Below are positions 11,082-21,964 of a stretch of DNA of 64,000 nt, piece by piece. Numbering within the stretch: the first letter of the stretch is position 1; every line of letters starts with the position of its first letter. The stretch lies in contig JASSKH010000025.1 of NCBI GenBank assembly GCA_031763025.1, positions 5,722,689 to 5,786,688 of the forward strand. The letters are read 5' to 3'. A program made the position numbers and the translations under genes. The stretch comes from Macrocystis pyrifera. Lineage: Eukaryota; Sar; Phaeophyceae; Laminariales; Laminariaceae. A model generated the notes under the pieces. The model searched no databases and was not told the DNA's origin. It saw only the letters and a list, made by a program, of their open reading frames with translations.

Positions 11082-12140
11082 TTAGGCGATAGTGAGGATA
11101 TCGATCGTTTCGCCATGCCTCAAGGAATTTTCACACCGAGAATTAGCGTCATCCACCGTACACATTTTTCGCGGTTTCGTATAGGCTTTACTACGGAAAT
11201 ATCTACGTGTGTGACGGTATTTATTCGATACGGCTTTTCTCGACGAAATCAACTCCGATTCTAAAACTTGGGGTGTCTGCAAGTGCGCTGTACGAGGCTC
11301 AGGAACACGGTTAGCTCTGCGCGTGAGGTCCCTTTTATAGCCGGTACCAGCAATATCAGTGTACATTGACCGTTGTGCGCAGAGATTAATTTCGTTTTTT
11401 TCGACCAACCACAACGATGAAAATTGACAGCAGCCTTCATCTTTTTTTTCATTGGAGACCAACAAATTTCTGCCCACCTCCGCCCCTCCTCGGCTGCCAG
11501 CGCTGCTAGTGATGCACGCGTTTCTGCCTCCGCGTGCAGCCGGTGTTGACGTTCCCCGGAACGTTTGGTGCCGTAAAAATTAGCTGCCGCTCCTCGGTTT
11601 CCAGTGACAATTTGCGCTCCTCGGCTAGACTCTCGGCCGATTGGCGAGCTTCGGTCTCAGCAGCACATTAGACCACAGCCTCGTCGCGTGCACGGGCAGC
11701 ACCGTCATGGCGTCGCTCCAACGCGCGATAGTCGCGGCGCTCCGCTGTGTTCTCGGCGCGCTCGTTTCTCCCCGCTTCTCCATTTGTTTTCCCCGTGCGG
11801 GCGAAGAACTTCTCGTTATTTTTGTTCAAAGCCTCCTGTACTTCCTTGGTTTTTTTCTTGTGTTGTGTCGTGTTTCCCATTGTACGATGTATATAAACAA
11901 CTACTCTTTTTTTACGGGGTGGTACTCTTTACTCAAGTGTACGATTGGGATGATTTTTGTTTATCCGTGTGCGGCATACTACTTGCCTGCGGCCTGCCCC
12001 GTCCTTGGCGTGGGCCGACGAAATCCGCCACGACCTGCAACGGTCTAGCGACAGTCGCACGAACATCGAGCTTCGGGCTGGGTAGAGAGGGAACCTTGCG
12101 CGGTCCGGCTGGTGGCCTGTTCGCTTGAAGGACCGCGGGG
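11082..12140. other. No supported gene; charged minus-strand frame
   Basis: On -, 11668-11880 encodes 70 aa very rich in Glu, Arg, Lys and Ala (coiled-coil-like). Its frame continues after one stop with more Glu/Arg-rich sequence to about 11560. This could be the remnant of a host or transposon coiled-coil protein. The overlapping + frames look like shadows. Confidence 0.3.
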
Positions 12141-12489
12141 GTGGTGGTGATGTTTTTTCTTCTTAACCTCGACGCCAAGGAGGTCATCTCTCAGGCGGGA
12201 AGGGTGTATCACCACAGCAGAGAGCGCTACGTCGGCAGCCGGGGGAGTGGAGAGGCTGGCCACAGCGTGGGTATGCACCCACGACAGGAAGGGTGGGAGT
12301 GTCGGCGTTGGCTGGGACGGCTGCACCCAGCCAACGGAAACCAAGGCGCGTACCGGAATACGAAACGGAGAGCAACTTTCGCCGCGAAGAAAAAGAGGCA
12401 AAAGAAGAAAAAAAGAAGGCGGGGACGAGCCTCACGTCGGCTGGCACAGAACGCAACACGCGAGGCTCGTAAGAGACAGAAGGAGACAC

Positions 12490-13300
12490 TGGTCGCGGTA
12501 GCCACCTACCATGTGCGCACCCTGGCTGTAAAGGGGAAGAACGGGTACGGACATGACGAGCGTGTACTGGCGAAGGGACGGCAACTCGGCTGTGACTTCA
12601 TTGGCCTGCAGGAAACTCGGAGGCCCGGCAGCACGACGTTCCGTGCGGCAGGGTAGCGTTTTCTGTTCAGGTCAGGAAAAAACAGCTGCCAGGCAAGGAC
12701 TGTACGGAGTAGGTCTAGTTGTCAAGGAATCGTTGTGCAGCAAGTCTGTGTACACTCATCAGTTCATTGACGAGCGGCTTATGCCTATGCGCTTTGAGCT
12801 GGCTAGCAAATACGAGGCAGTTAATTTCGTCGTTCCGTATGCTCCAACTGATTGTACCAAGGACGTCGAACTGAAACGTATTTTCTGACAGAAGCTGGAC
12901 GACTTGGTGGAAAAGATCACGACGAAAGAATGTACCGATGGATGCCAACGCGCGAACTGGACAGAGGATGGAAGGGTGCGGTGATGATGAAAGCAGAGTG
13001 TTTGGAGCATACGGACGTGATGTTCGTAACCAAAATGGCAAACGAATCTTATTGTTCGCCACCAATTGCAAGTTAGCTCTCACCAACACGTTTTTCAGCA
13101 CGCGCAAGGGTGGGATTTCGCATACACACATCGGCACCAGCTCGAATGACCGTACGCGGATCGACTACATCCTAACCCGTCAAGCCCATCGACCTAGAGT
13201 ACAAGATGTTAAAGTCGTCCCACAGTCTCCTGCCCCAGCTAAGGCTGACTCAGACCACAAACACATGTATATCAACGTCCGACTCAGTGGTCACTTTGCG
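12490..13300 (+). pseudogene. LINE endonuclease domain (APE/exonuclease-endonuclease-phosphatase type)
   Basis: The N-terminal part reads VATYHVRTLAVKGK, then DFIGLQETRRPG (the Glu of the metal site), ending at a stop (12656) with a shift into the next frame. That frame gives GLYGVGLVVKE and FVVPYAPTD and ends in a TGA at 12888. A third frame from 12938 gives MDANARTG, SNDRTRIDYIL and DSDHKHM, the usual Asn/Asp/His ends of the domain. Known role in the family: it nicks the target DNA to prime reverse transcription. Three lesions break it here. Upstream (12340-12480) is a Lys/Arg-rich stretch typical of the region before LINE endonucleases. Confidence 0.78.
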
Positions 13301-15806
13301 CCCAACAGACAAATACGCAGACCGACAACACGCCGAGAGTCCGACAGGCAGCTTTTTATGTCCGATGGAAAGTGTCGTGAACGAGTAGTCGCGAGGGTCA
13401 TCTTCACTCTCAACCAGCTTATCCAGCCCCGTAATGCGTCTGGCATGGTTGAGTTTTTCACTGCGGCTATTATTGATGCGATCGAAAAAGAGGCAACACC
13501 CCCTCCACGTCGCCACCGCAGACATGGATGGTGGGAGTCTGCCGAAACCTTGGCCTCATCCATATTAGCATGGACAGCGAGGGAGGATGCACGACAATGC
13601 TTGCGTGCCCACCCCCGGGAGAGAACCGCGTGGAAGACACTGAGACCTGCGTGTGTCAACCTGCAGAAGGTGATTACCGCAGGACTGCATGCGTACTTCG
13701 AAGCGTACCTCGCCGAAACCGAACGACTCCTAGCGAACAACGATCAGAGAGGCTTTTACAAGCACCTTAAGAGTACGGCAGGATTGGAAAGGACTAAAGC
13801 GAGGAGCGAACAGTTCATTAGGGACGAGGATAGCACGCTGTTGCGGGATAAGGTGCGAATTTGTGAACGATGGGGGGGGGGGATTACCACAAGCTCTTGA
13901 ACACGAAGTCGCTTAACCTCGATCCCACGATCATCGACCTCTTACCACCACGACCGCTTAAACTGTCGCTCGGAGATGAACCATCCATAGACGATATGAC
14001 GGAAGCACTAAAGGGGATGTCAAACTCAAAAGCTGTCGGGCCAGATGGTCTTCCGGCCGAACTCCTGAAAATCGACCACCCCGCATTTGCCCAGTGCTTT
14101 CACGACATCCTTGTCAATGTTTGGGTAACAGGAGAAGTCCCCCAGCAATGGAAAGATGCGATCATCAAGGTCCTTCACAAAACGAAGGACCAAACTGATT
14201 GCAACAACTACAGAGAGATTTCTCTTGTTGCCCACGCAGGCAACGTTTTGTTGAAAATCGTCGCGTCCCGCCTCAGCCACTACTGCCAGACCGAGGAATT
14301 ACTCCCGGAGGAACAGTGTGGCTTCCGCCCCGCACGATCAACGATTGATATGTTGTTCGTCGTGCGCCGGTTGCAAGAGCTTGGACGACAGAGGAAATCC
14401 CCCTGTACTTGTGCTTCATCGATCTGCAGAAAGCATACGACTCTGTCGACCGAGAGCTGTTGTGGGAGGTACTCACCCGCTTTGGCGTACCGACCAAGAT
14501 GCTGACAATTATCCGTAATTTCCTTGACGGCATGCGGGCTCGCGTGCATACGGATGACGGCGAGCGCTCGGGATGGTTTGATGTCACGCAGCGGCTGCGG
14601 CAAGGCTGCGTGCTATCACCGTTACTGTTCAACGTATTCTTCGCTGCTGCGCTACACGTCGTACTAGTACGCTTCAGACAAGACGAAGCCACCGCAAGGA
14701 ATTTGGTTCAACTCGGTGATGCTGAGTAGTCGGGACGGTGGAGCAGGAGCCGTTGACGTGCGTGCGAAGGGCTGCATGGGGCATGTTGTACGCCGATGAT
14801 GCAGGAATTGTCTCGAAGTCGGCTGAAGGACTCGCGAATATGAAGGCAGTCATCGTAACTGTCTTCGAAGAAGCAGGCCTCACGGTGTCGGAAAAGAAGA
14901 CAGAGACAATGCTTCTACACAGAGACAATGCTTCTGCAAACACCAGACCAGAAAACCCTCGCACCACCGCTTGATCTCTCGCTCGAAATCGACCGACGGA
15001 TCCGTCTCATGCGCGCATGCCTCAAACGGTTCGGCCCGGAGCTGTATGATAGGATGACCACCCCCCTTAGCCTGAAAGTCCGAATGCTGAAAGCCGAGGT
15101 GATTGAGACCCTGCTGTACGGGTGTGTGACGTGGACCCTCGGAGCGGAACACTTTGTCAAGCTTCGAACGGCTCACCACCGAGTCCTGTTGCGAGTCATT
15201 GGCTCCCAGCGCCGACTTCGTACTGACCATGCCACCCTCTCGTACGCAAAGGCCCTCAATATGACACGTTGCGAGAGCATCAAGACGACCATTCGCAAAC
15301 GGCGGCTCTTATTTGCGGCGGGGGTGGCACGGCAAAGCAAGGAGCGATTACCCAGTCGGGTAATGTTCGGGACGATGGCTGGTGGGGAGAACTCGATACC
15401 TGGCGGACAGTTTAATACTTGGCATAGATGCATAGTCGAAGACCTTAGGGAGTTCCGAGCCCCCGAAGGGTCAACGGAACTTGCCCCCTTGGTGTTTGGA
15501 GTTGAGACCGTGCTGTGGTCTACCGCTGCCAAAAAGGCGGGGAAGTGGTACCGGGGGATCCTCGAAGCAGCCGAACGGTTTATGGTGAGGTGGCACGAGG
15601 CTGAGGCTGAGCTGAGTAGGCAGCGCCGCGCATCCGCCGTGGGTGGTGTCCAAGGGAATGGGGGGAGGGGGGCCAACAGGAGAAGTGGAAGAAAAACCGA
15701 CCAAGGGAATGCGGAGAGGGGGGGGAACAGGAGTAGAAGGAAAACAGCGGTGGACGAAAGTAGGAAGGAGATGGCAGACAGGGTAGCAAGGTACCGGGAA
15801 GACTAG
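13300..15806 (+). pseudogene. LINE reverse transcriptase and C-terminal domain
   Basis: Frame 12938-13900 carries the linker and ends at a G-run (13871-13880) that shifts the frame. The next frame (13870-14390) gives [26 protein letters not shown] and [15 protein letters not shown]. After another shift comes [14 protein letters not shown] (motif A, 14411) and [17 protein letters not shown] (motif B). After a third shift comes GMLYADDAGIVSKSA (motif C, YADD, ~14780). A 19-bp tandem duplication at 14902-14939 causes the next shift. The last frame (14928-15806) holds the RT thumb and a C-terminal region with a basic tail ending in TAG. Confidence 0.82.
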
Positions 15807-16600
15807 GAAGTAGAACATGTCTATACTACTCGTACCACCAACTGGTGCAGCTAGTGTGACCGCGGTCTTCCTTTCTCATCCTTTTTCAATTATTTCTTGC
15901 GCTGATCTTCTGTGATTTTCATTATATTTCTTTCTTTTCCTTTCTCCGATTGATAAGAAGGAGTCGTGTGGCGTGGGTGGATGACGAGCCTGCTTTGCTT
16001 GTTTCGTATTGTCTGACGCCGAGGGGCCTGGCATAGTTGATGAATGTGGACGGAGGCGGCAGACAGGGTAGCAAGGTACCAGGCGGACTAGCAGGGAGAG
16101 CCTGGCTATGCTACGCGTACCAGCTACCTGGAGGATGCTTTGTGCTTTGGTTTACCTGTTATTTTCCCTTGGTTCTTAGTCTTACTCTGTTTACAAGTAG
16201 TGGCGTTTCTCTTCTTTTTCCTTTTTGTTCCAGCTTGTTCTTTTCAAGTGTCTGCCACATCTCCTGCGGGGGGGGCATATTTGTTTTTCATGTTTATTTT
16301 TCTCTTTCGATTTGTCTTTTTTTATTTTTTTTTCCTTGTTTAGTTTCGTTTCTCTCTATCATGGAAATGTGTATATGGTGCCTATCGTATCCAGTATGGT
16401 GACATGGCATTGCATTGCCCACTGCTGTGCTTACCTGCATACGTGGCAACGTAGTATCTCTGTGGCGTAGCTTTGTGACCACAGAACTTGTATCTGTTCT
16501 AGGATTGAAGAATCGGCACGGACACTGGTTGTGCTGGAAAGAACGGTTTAATGTGAACAACAAACACATACCACGAACTAGGTTTCTGTAGCCTCGATTC
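15807..16600 (+). other. LINE 3' region, T-rich
   Basis: Pyrimidine-rich and non-coding, with a duplicated ORF-end fragment at 16053-16095. The segment 16470-16565 (ACCACAGAACTTG...AACGGTTTAATGTGAA) is matched in inverted orientation at 17570-17665, and 15965-16000 (GTGTGGCGTGGGTGGATGACG) at about 18000-18035. Confidence 0.6.
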
Positions 16601-17329
16601 TTCATATCAGTCGATGCGCTCTACAGCCGGGTACATTATACCGAAATACGCTTAAAATCACACCTATCGCCGTTTTTGAGATCAGCATCAAACGGGAAAA
16701 CAATCCGGTTGATAAATTTGTTTATTAATAGAACATATGCTTTATACGTCTGGGCACACTATCTATGGGCAGCCAATTCATCACGTATCAGGAGCTGAAA
16801 GCGATGCAATGCTGACCTTCCGGTATACTATGTTCAAGTTATTTTGGAGCGCCATGACAGTTCGGAATTGCTGACAATTGTCCAGTCTGTTGGTCGTTAC
16901 GTTTGGGAAAAAAAAATTATAATATTCACCATGCCACCGATTTCTGGTCGATACAGACCTCACGCGCAGGGCTAACGGTTGTCAAATTTGGAGTAAAAAT
17001 ATTTCCAAATGTCTGCAAAACCGCCGATCGAATAAAAATCTGTTTTATGGCGGCCCAGCTCATATTGAAAATTGGGCATGCACGTGGGAAGGCTATTCAA
17101 TGCAGCACTGTTATGGACTGGGCGTGAAAATGGCCGTAATGCTTTTGGGGGCCCGCACGGTCCGAAGGCCTTTGAGGCTGCTCACGGGAAACGTAACCCG
17201 TATCTGTAATAATGAGAACGCAATCTTACGATAAATCAAAGTACTGAAACCACTACTACTGTATAGAACGCATCTACGACAAACCAGAGCTGTCCAGATA
17301 TTTTCGCCCGATAAAGACTGTCAAACTCC
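16601..17329. other. No gene seen
   Basis: Unique-looking sequence. The small reading frames 16781-16963 (-) and 16903-17127 (+) overlap each other and show no motif. Confidence 0.5.
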
Positions 17330-17480
17330 TGTAGCTGAGGGCAGTACCAGCCTTAACTCCAAGATCTACCACGAGGAGGAACGTCCGACGCGGCCGCGCT
17401 CGGCGGTGTCGGGGCCGCCTCCGACCTCGCGCGGTGGAGAAGGTGCGGCGGAGGCCGGGTTGCTACTACTTGACCAGGTA
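17330..17480. repeat. GC-rich repeat flanking the inverted LINE tail, left copy
   Basis: About 150 bp (TAGCTGAGGGCAGTACCAGC ... GGCCGCGCTCGGCGGT...GCGCGGTGGA). It recurs in the same orientation at 18207-18345, so the two copies bracket the inverted LINE fragment. They could be a large duplication or part of the LINE's own untranslated region. Confidence 0.5.
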
Positions 17481-17559
17481 GTACTTAGAAAGGAATGCAC
17501 TACAAAGCGCAGAGCTCTCAAGATGCTTTCGCCGAATAAGTCTGTCGATCTCCAGTGTG

Positions 17560-18208
17560 TGTTGTGTGTGTTCTTCACATTAAACCGTTCTACTCGTCAT
17601 CTAGCGAGCCCAGTGTCCGTGCTGATTCTTCACCCTAGAAAGATACGAGCTCTGTGGTCACAGACTACGACAGAGAGATAACACACCGTGATGCATTGAT
17701 AGCCTACGCAATACCATGCCTTCGCACTAGGTGCGGCCGACACAACATACATGCATACGCCAGCAACCAAAATACACCATAAAGAAAGAGAAGCAACGAA
17801 GAAACCAAACCGAAACAGAAAAGGAGAATAATGAACCCCAAATAAATAAATAAATGGGATCCCAAAAACTCAGACACGTATACCCCGAGCATGAGCCAAA
17901 ATGGACGTGCAAGGGGGAAGAAACGGGAAGGAAAAAGGAAAAAGGGAAATATGCATCCCGGAAACACTTAACTAAATAAAAAGAGAAAGAATGAGTGGGC
18001 CAAAATAAACTCGCTCGTCACCCACCCACTACGTAGTACTTCTTTCATAAGGAAAAGACGGGGAAAAGATAGGAAAGTTAAGTCATCGAAAAGAATCAAA
18101 GCACCAAGCCAATACATACCGAACGGCCGCAGCATTTGGCGGTACGAGTAGCAAAGAAAAGTCCAACCTATCAGTCGGCCTGGTACCTTCCTACCCTGTC
18201 TGCGGTCT
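17560..18208 (-). mobile_element. Inverted fragment of the LINE 3' tail
   Basis: Read on -, this repeats the end of the LINE ORF (GCAGACAGGGTAGGAAGGTACC at ~18206-18185), then the T-rich 3' region and the block matching 16470-16565. It is a separate, 5'-truncated LINE copy in the opposite orientation, as target-primed reverse transcription commonly yields. Confidence 0.65.
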
Positions 18209-18345
18209 CTTAGCTGAGAGTAGTACCGAGCCGCCTCCCCTTAAAATACCACAGACAGCGAGGTTTGACACGGCCGCGCTCGGCGGTCACGCGGCTGCCT
18301 CTGACCGCGCGCGGTGGAAAAGACGCCGCGGAGACCGATTCCCGC
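18207..18345. repeat. GC-rich repeat flanking the inverted LINE tail, right copy
   Basis: Second copy of the 17330-17480 repeat (TTAGCTGAGAGTAGTACCG ... ACGGCCGCGCTCGGCGGT ... GCGCGGTGGA), same orientation. Confidence 0.5.
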
Positions 18346-18566
18346 GACCCGTCAAAAGAGAGGCCAAGAAAGCGAGGGCGAGCCGCCGAGCCGAACGCAT
18401 TCGTGTCCGGGGACTCAAACTCAAGTACAAAGCTGGAGATCTCTGCTGCGAGCTCAGGTTCTCCGTAAAAGGGCCGAGGTTACTTGCGATTAATCATATA
18501 TATAGAGAGTTGTTTTAATTTCACCCGAGATTCGAGCTTGGAACTTCTTGCGACAGAAAGGTAGCG

Positions 18567-19312
18567 GGCAAGTCTAAAATAACACGGGGCAATTGACGCC
18601 GGCTATCTTCCAATCAAATGGCTGAAATAACGCGAACGACAGGAGCCATTTGCCGATAAAATCGCTGTATTAACGGGAAACACGGGAACCACGTGAAATC
18701 ATGACGCACACAAACTAGAAGAAGAAAGACACAGCTCGCAGCTCGCACACCCGCAGTCACGCGACGATTGACCTTCAATCTCGACATACAATCCACCCAC
18801 GGTCAACGAGCTTGGTGCCGGGCAAGGCCAATGAGTGTTAATTATGGCCTGGGAGGTATAATTGGAATCCGTCGTCTAGGGGGCGAGAAGTTGGCCGCGG
18901 TGTCCTATGCTCTTCGTCAGAGATTTCCAAAAGTTCTGTTTCGTGCCAACGGAGAGGAATCGAGCGTTTTTGTCTTCTGTTTTCTACACACCAGCTGCCA
19001 AATATGTTTGTAGTAGACGCCTCGCCCACCCACGCCACATATCACCGACCGAGGTGTGAGAACTGTGATACTAGTGTGGGTCGGAGCCTCTAACCAGCGC
19101 GCTTCATTCAGAGTTCGTGACGTAATCGTTGGGTTTGTCGATCGATGTCAAACCTGAAAAATGGTCTATTTTTTGCCATCGGAGAGGGGTAGAGTTTTTT
19201 TGTCGTCTGTCTTGTACACACCAGTGCCAAAATGTTTTTTTATCAGACGCCTGGTCAGCCCACGCCACATATCACCGACCGAGATGTGAGCACTATGACA
19301 CTAGGCTGGGCC
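18567..19312. mobile_element. hAT-like element copy 2, left part
   Basis: Matches 3363 to ~4102 of copy 1 from GGCAAGTCTAAAATAA onward, with scattered changes. It stops exactly at GGGCC (19308-19312), where a copia element entered, and resumes at 25410. No target duplication is visible around this copy. Confidence 0.75.
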
Positions 19313-19429
19313 TGTTAAAGATACCACCAGATGGTACTTCGCAGTAGGCTGCAAAGGCTGGCGCTGGTAGTCGTTAGACTGACCGAGCAGACACGCTGTG
19401 TCGAGGATGTGAGAAGTTGATAACGCTTA
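19313..19429 (-). repeat. 3' LTR of copia element 2, truncated to 117 bp
   Basis: Matches 24827-24943 nearly base for base from TGTTAAAG to AACGCTTA. The remaining ~466 bp of the LTR, the polypurine tract and the end of pol are missing; 19430 is already RNase H coding sequence. Confidence 0.88.
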
Positions 19430-20663
19430 TAGCGTCACATACTCGCGAGCTGTAGGTTCGGTTCCCGGCCACGTGCAGAGCCGAGGTGTTGTCGATGTAC
19501 AGTGGTACGCAGTCAAAGCGCGTGCCGAATCCCAGCTCCTTCATCATGTTCGAACAGAACACCGCCTCTTTCATCGCTAGCGCTGCAGCCACGAGCTCTG
19601 CCTCCATGGTGGACTGCGCCGTCAGCCCCTGCATCCCCACCTTAAAGCTCACAGGTTCATTTGAGAGGAACACAACGTATGAAGACATCGACTTGCCGTT
19701 ATCCGGATTGTTGCCCCAGTTTGCATCCGAAAAAGCCGTCAACTTGAAACCCTCTCGCTTGTATGTGATGGAGAAATCCGCCGTCCCGGCCAGGTAGCGA
19801 AGTAGGTGTTTTGCCGCCGCCATGTGCGCTTTGTACGGTTTGGACATCGCCCTCGCCAATTGGTTGACGGCGTACAAAATATCATAGCGAGTCACCTGTC
19901 CGAGGTACATTACGCTGCCCGTGATGGCCTGGAAACGCTGTTTCTCCTCCTTGTTTAAAAGCTTCTCGTCCGGTTGGTCCAGTGAAAGCTCTTTTCCCAC
20001 GCCAGGTGTGTACGTAGGATTGCAACTTGCCATGCCGTACCGCTCTAGCATGGACTTAGTGTATTTGTCCTGGGTGATGGTCACCGTCCCCTTTTCACGA
20101 TCACGGGTGACGCCCATCCCGAGTACGAGCGACACGTCTCCCATGTCCGTCATTGAGAAACGGCTCATCAGCTTCTGCTTGATCCGCCTGAGTACGGTCA
20201 GGTCTTTTCCAAGCAGTAGAACATCGTCAACGTACAGGGTTAGGATGATGATGCCGCCGCTCTCCGAGTAGGTGTAGACACACGGGTCCGACTTGAGGCT
20301 TTTAAAGCCGATTTCCACCAGATGTCCGTCGATTGTGTTCCACCAGTTGGTTGGGCTCTGGCGAAGGCCGTACAAGCTTTTAAGAAGTCTCATGACCATT
20401 GGAACTCCGTTTTTGTCGAACTCTTCGTATCCGGGTGCCATCTTGACATATACTTCTTCCGTGACATCCGCATTCAGAAACGCGGTGTTGTAATCTAGCT
20501 GCCAGCACTCCAGATTGTACTGCGCCGCTATCGCTAGCACCATGCGGATGCTCTGAAGTCTGCAAACGGGGGCAAACGTACTGCCGCAATCAACACCAGG
20601 TAACTGACCCCACCCAAGTACAACAACGCGTCCCTTGTGTGAGTTGTCGGCCTTGACTTTAGA
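19374..20663 (-). pseudogene. copia element 2 reverse transcriptase and truncated RNase H
   Basis: RT motif A is WQLDYNTAFLNADV, followed by KSLYGLRQSPTNWW and motif C LTLYVDDVLLLG (YVDD). RNase H has FSDANWGNN, TAQSTMEAELVA and YIDNTSALHVA, so its Asp/Glu/Asp residues are present. After GNRTYSSR the usual TKHI-type ending is replaced by unrelated residues read out of the LTR remnant, with a stop at 19374. The deletion joint is at about 19430. The pol segment is otherwise well kept from 20543 down. Confidence 0.92.
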
Positions 20664-21964
20664 CCCATCGACTGCCGATAATCTTGTGTTCTGTGGGGAC
20701 AGCAGTCATCGGCAAGAGGGTGTAGACGTTGTTCCTTTTTAGACTTGCCACTTCCTTGTCTGAGGCCGCCTTCCACTGCGCCTTGGCCGGTAGAGTCATG
20801 GCTTCTTTGAAAGTGTTCGGGATTATTTCCACATTCTCCCCCGCCGAACAGTTTCGAACGTTAGTCGCGACATAGGCGTACTCCACGGCTGAGTCTTCTG
20901 CGTATGTCTCGTGCGCAATATCTGGCAGAGTCATCTTGGTGTAGAGCTTCAGTCCTCGAAGCTCAGACAGAGCGGACCTGGTGACAATTGTTGCTAGATG
21001 GGCAGAATTTGAACGGCTGTTGGTGTTACGCTTCACAAAGGATTTTGCTGCAGTACCAGCACGCGTAACCGCAGGCGTCGCTTCCAACCGCGAATGCCCC
21101 TTCTGTTGGAGAGGCGATGATGCAGCCGGCGATGACTCCAGGGAGGCTCCACCAGGTGATACTGGCTGCTCCAGCTGCTCGAAAACGCTCTCCTGCGGAG
21201 CTACCTCTGGCGATGCTCCAACTTGCACACTGCCTCCTTCCAGGACGCTCTCCAGCGACGCTCCCCCGGACACAAAACCCTCGTACGGTGATCTTACGGC
21301 TCCTCCGTCCAGTATGTCCCTCCGGGTGATGTCGCTGATTCGGTCCAAGAGTTCGGCCACCGGTGGGTTCACTGAGAGCCCACCTGCGGCGATGTGGTCC
21401 CAAGAAGGACTGGTTAGGGGTTCCAACACTGCAGTGTAATCGCGAATATCCCGCAGAAAGTCATTGTCTGTGGTGTAATTGTGGGCATCCATCCCGTTGC
21501 TCGACGGAAAAATCTGCTTATGGGCTAGATCCGATGATGGCGGAAGGAGTCGTGATGGGGTCTCGATGAAAATGACGTTTCTGCTCTCCATGATGCGCCT
21601 GGTGACTGGATTGTAGACGCGATAACTCTTGCTGTTGTTGCTGTATCCCACTAGTCGCCCTTCTACCGCCTTGAGCTCGAGTTTTTTCGAGTACGTCTCG
21701 ATGTAGACGAAGGCCCTGGCACCAATGACTCGAAGAAGCCGAAGATCCGGCTCTGCTCCGTGCAGCATCTTGTACGGGGACTGCATGCCAATCGCAGAAT
21801 GTGGCGCCCTGTTCCCCAGGAACGCCGCCGTAAACATCAATTCTCCCCAGAGAAATTTTGGCAGCCCGCTATCGGCGAGCATGCACCGCACCATAGCTGC
21901 GAGAGTTCTTCCAACACGCTCGGACATACCGATTTGCTGCGGCGTGTTGGTGCTGGCGAATTCT
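20664..21964 (-). pseudogene. copia element 2 integrase C-terminal half and linker
   Basis: Continues Pol in the next frame: STNTPQQIGMSERVGRTL carries the integrase catalytic Glu, then MLHGAEPDLRLLRVIGARAFVY and LEGRLVGYS-like sequence typical of the copia integrase C-terminus. A ~180-residue Ser/Pro/Glu-rich linker with repeated GGASLES follows. The frame reaches HKIIGSRWV, the usual lead-in to RT, then hits TAA one codon later. The reading continues in another frame with RVVVLGWGQLPGVDCGSTFAPV, so a second one-base shift lies near 20665. Confidence 0.88.

Larger units (their letters stand above)
12141..16600 (+). mobile_element. APE-type LINE (non-LTR retrotransposon), degenerate
   Basis: Endonuclease then reverse transcriptase in the order of a LINE ORF2, followed by a T-rich 3' region. 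The coding part is spread over at least six frames, so the copy is dead. The 5' boundary is uncertain. A short duplicate of the ORF end recurs at 16053-16095 (GCAGACAGGGTAGCAAGGTACC, also at 15775-15796) before the rest of the 3' region. The 3' region has an inverted copy at 17560-18208. Confidence 0.8.

Noticed and set aside
21117-21439. Plus-strand frames inside copia element 2
   Set aside because: Antisense shadows of the Pol linker.
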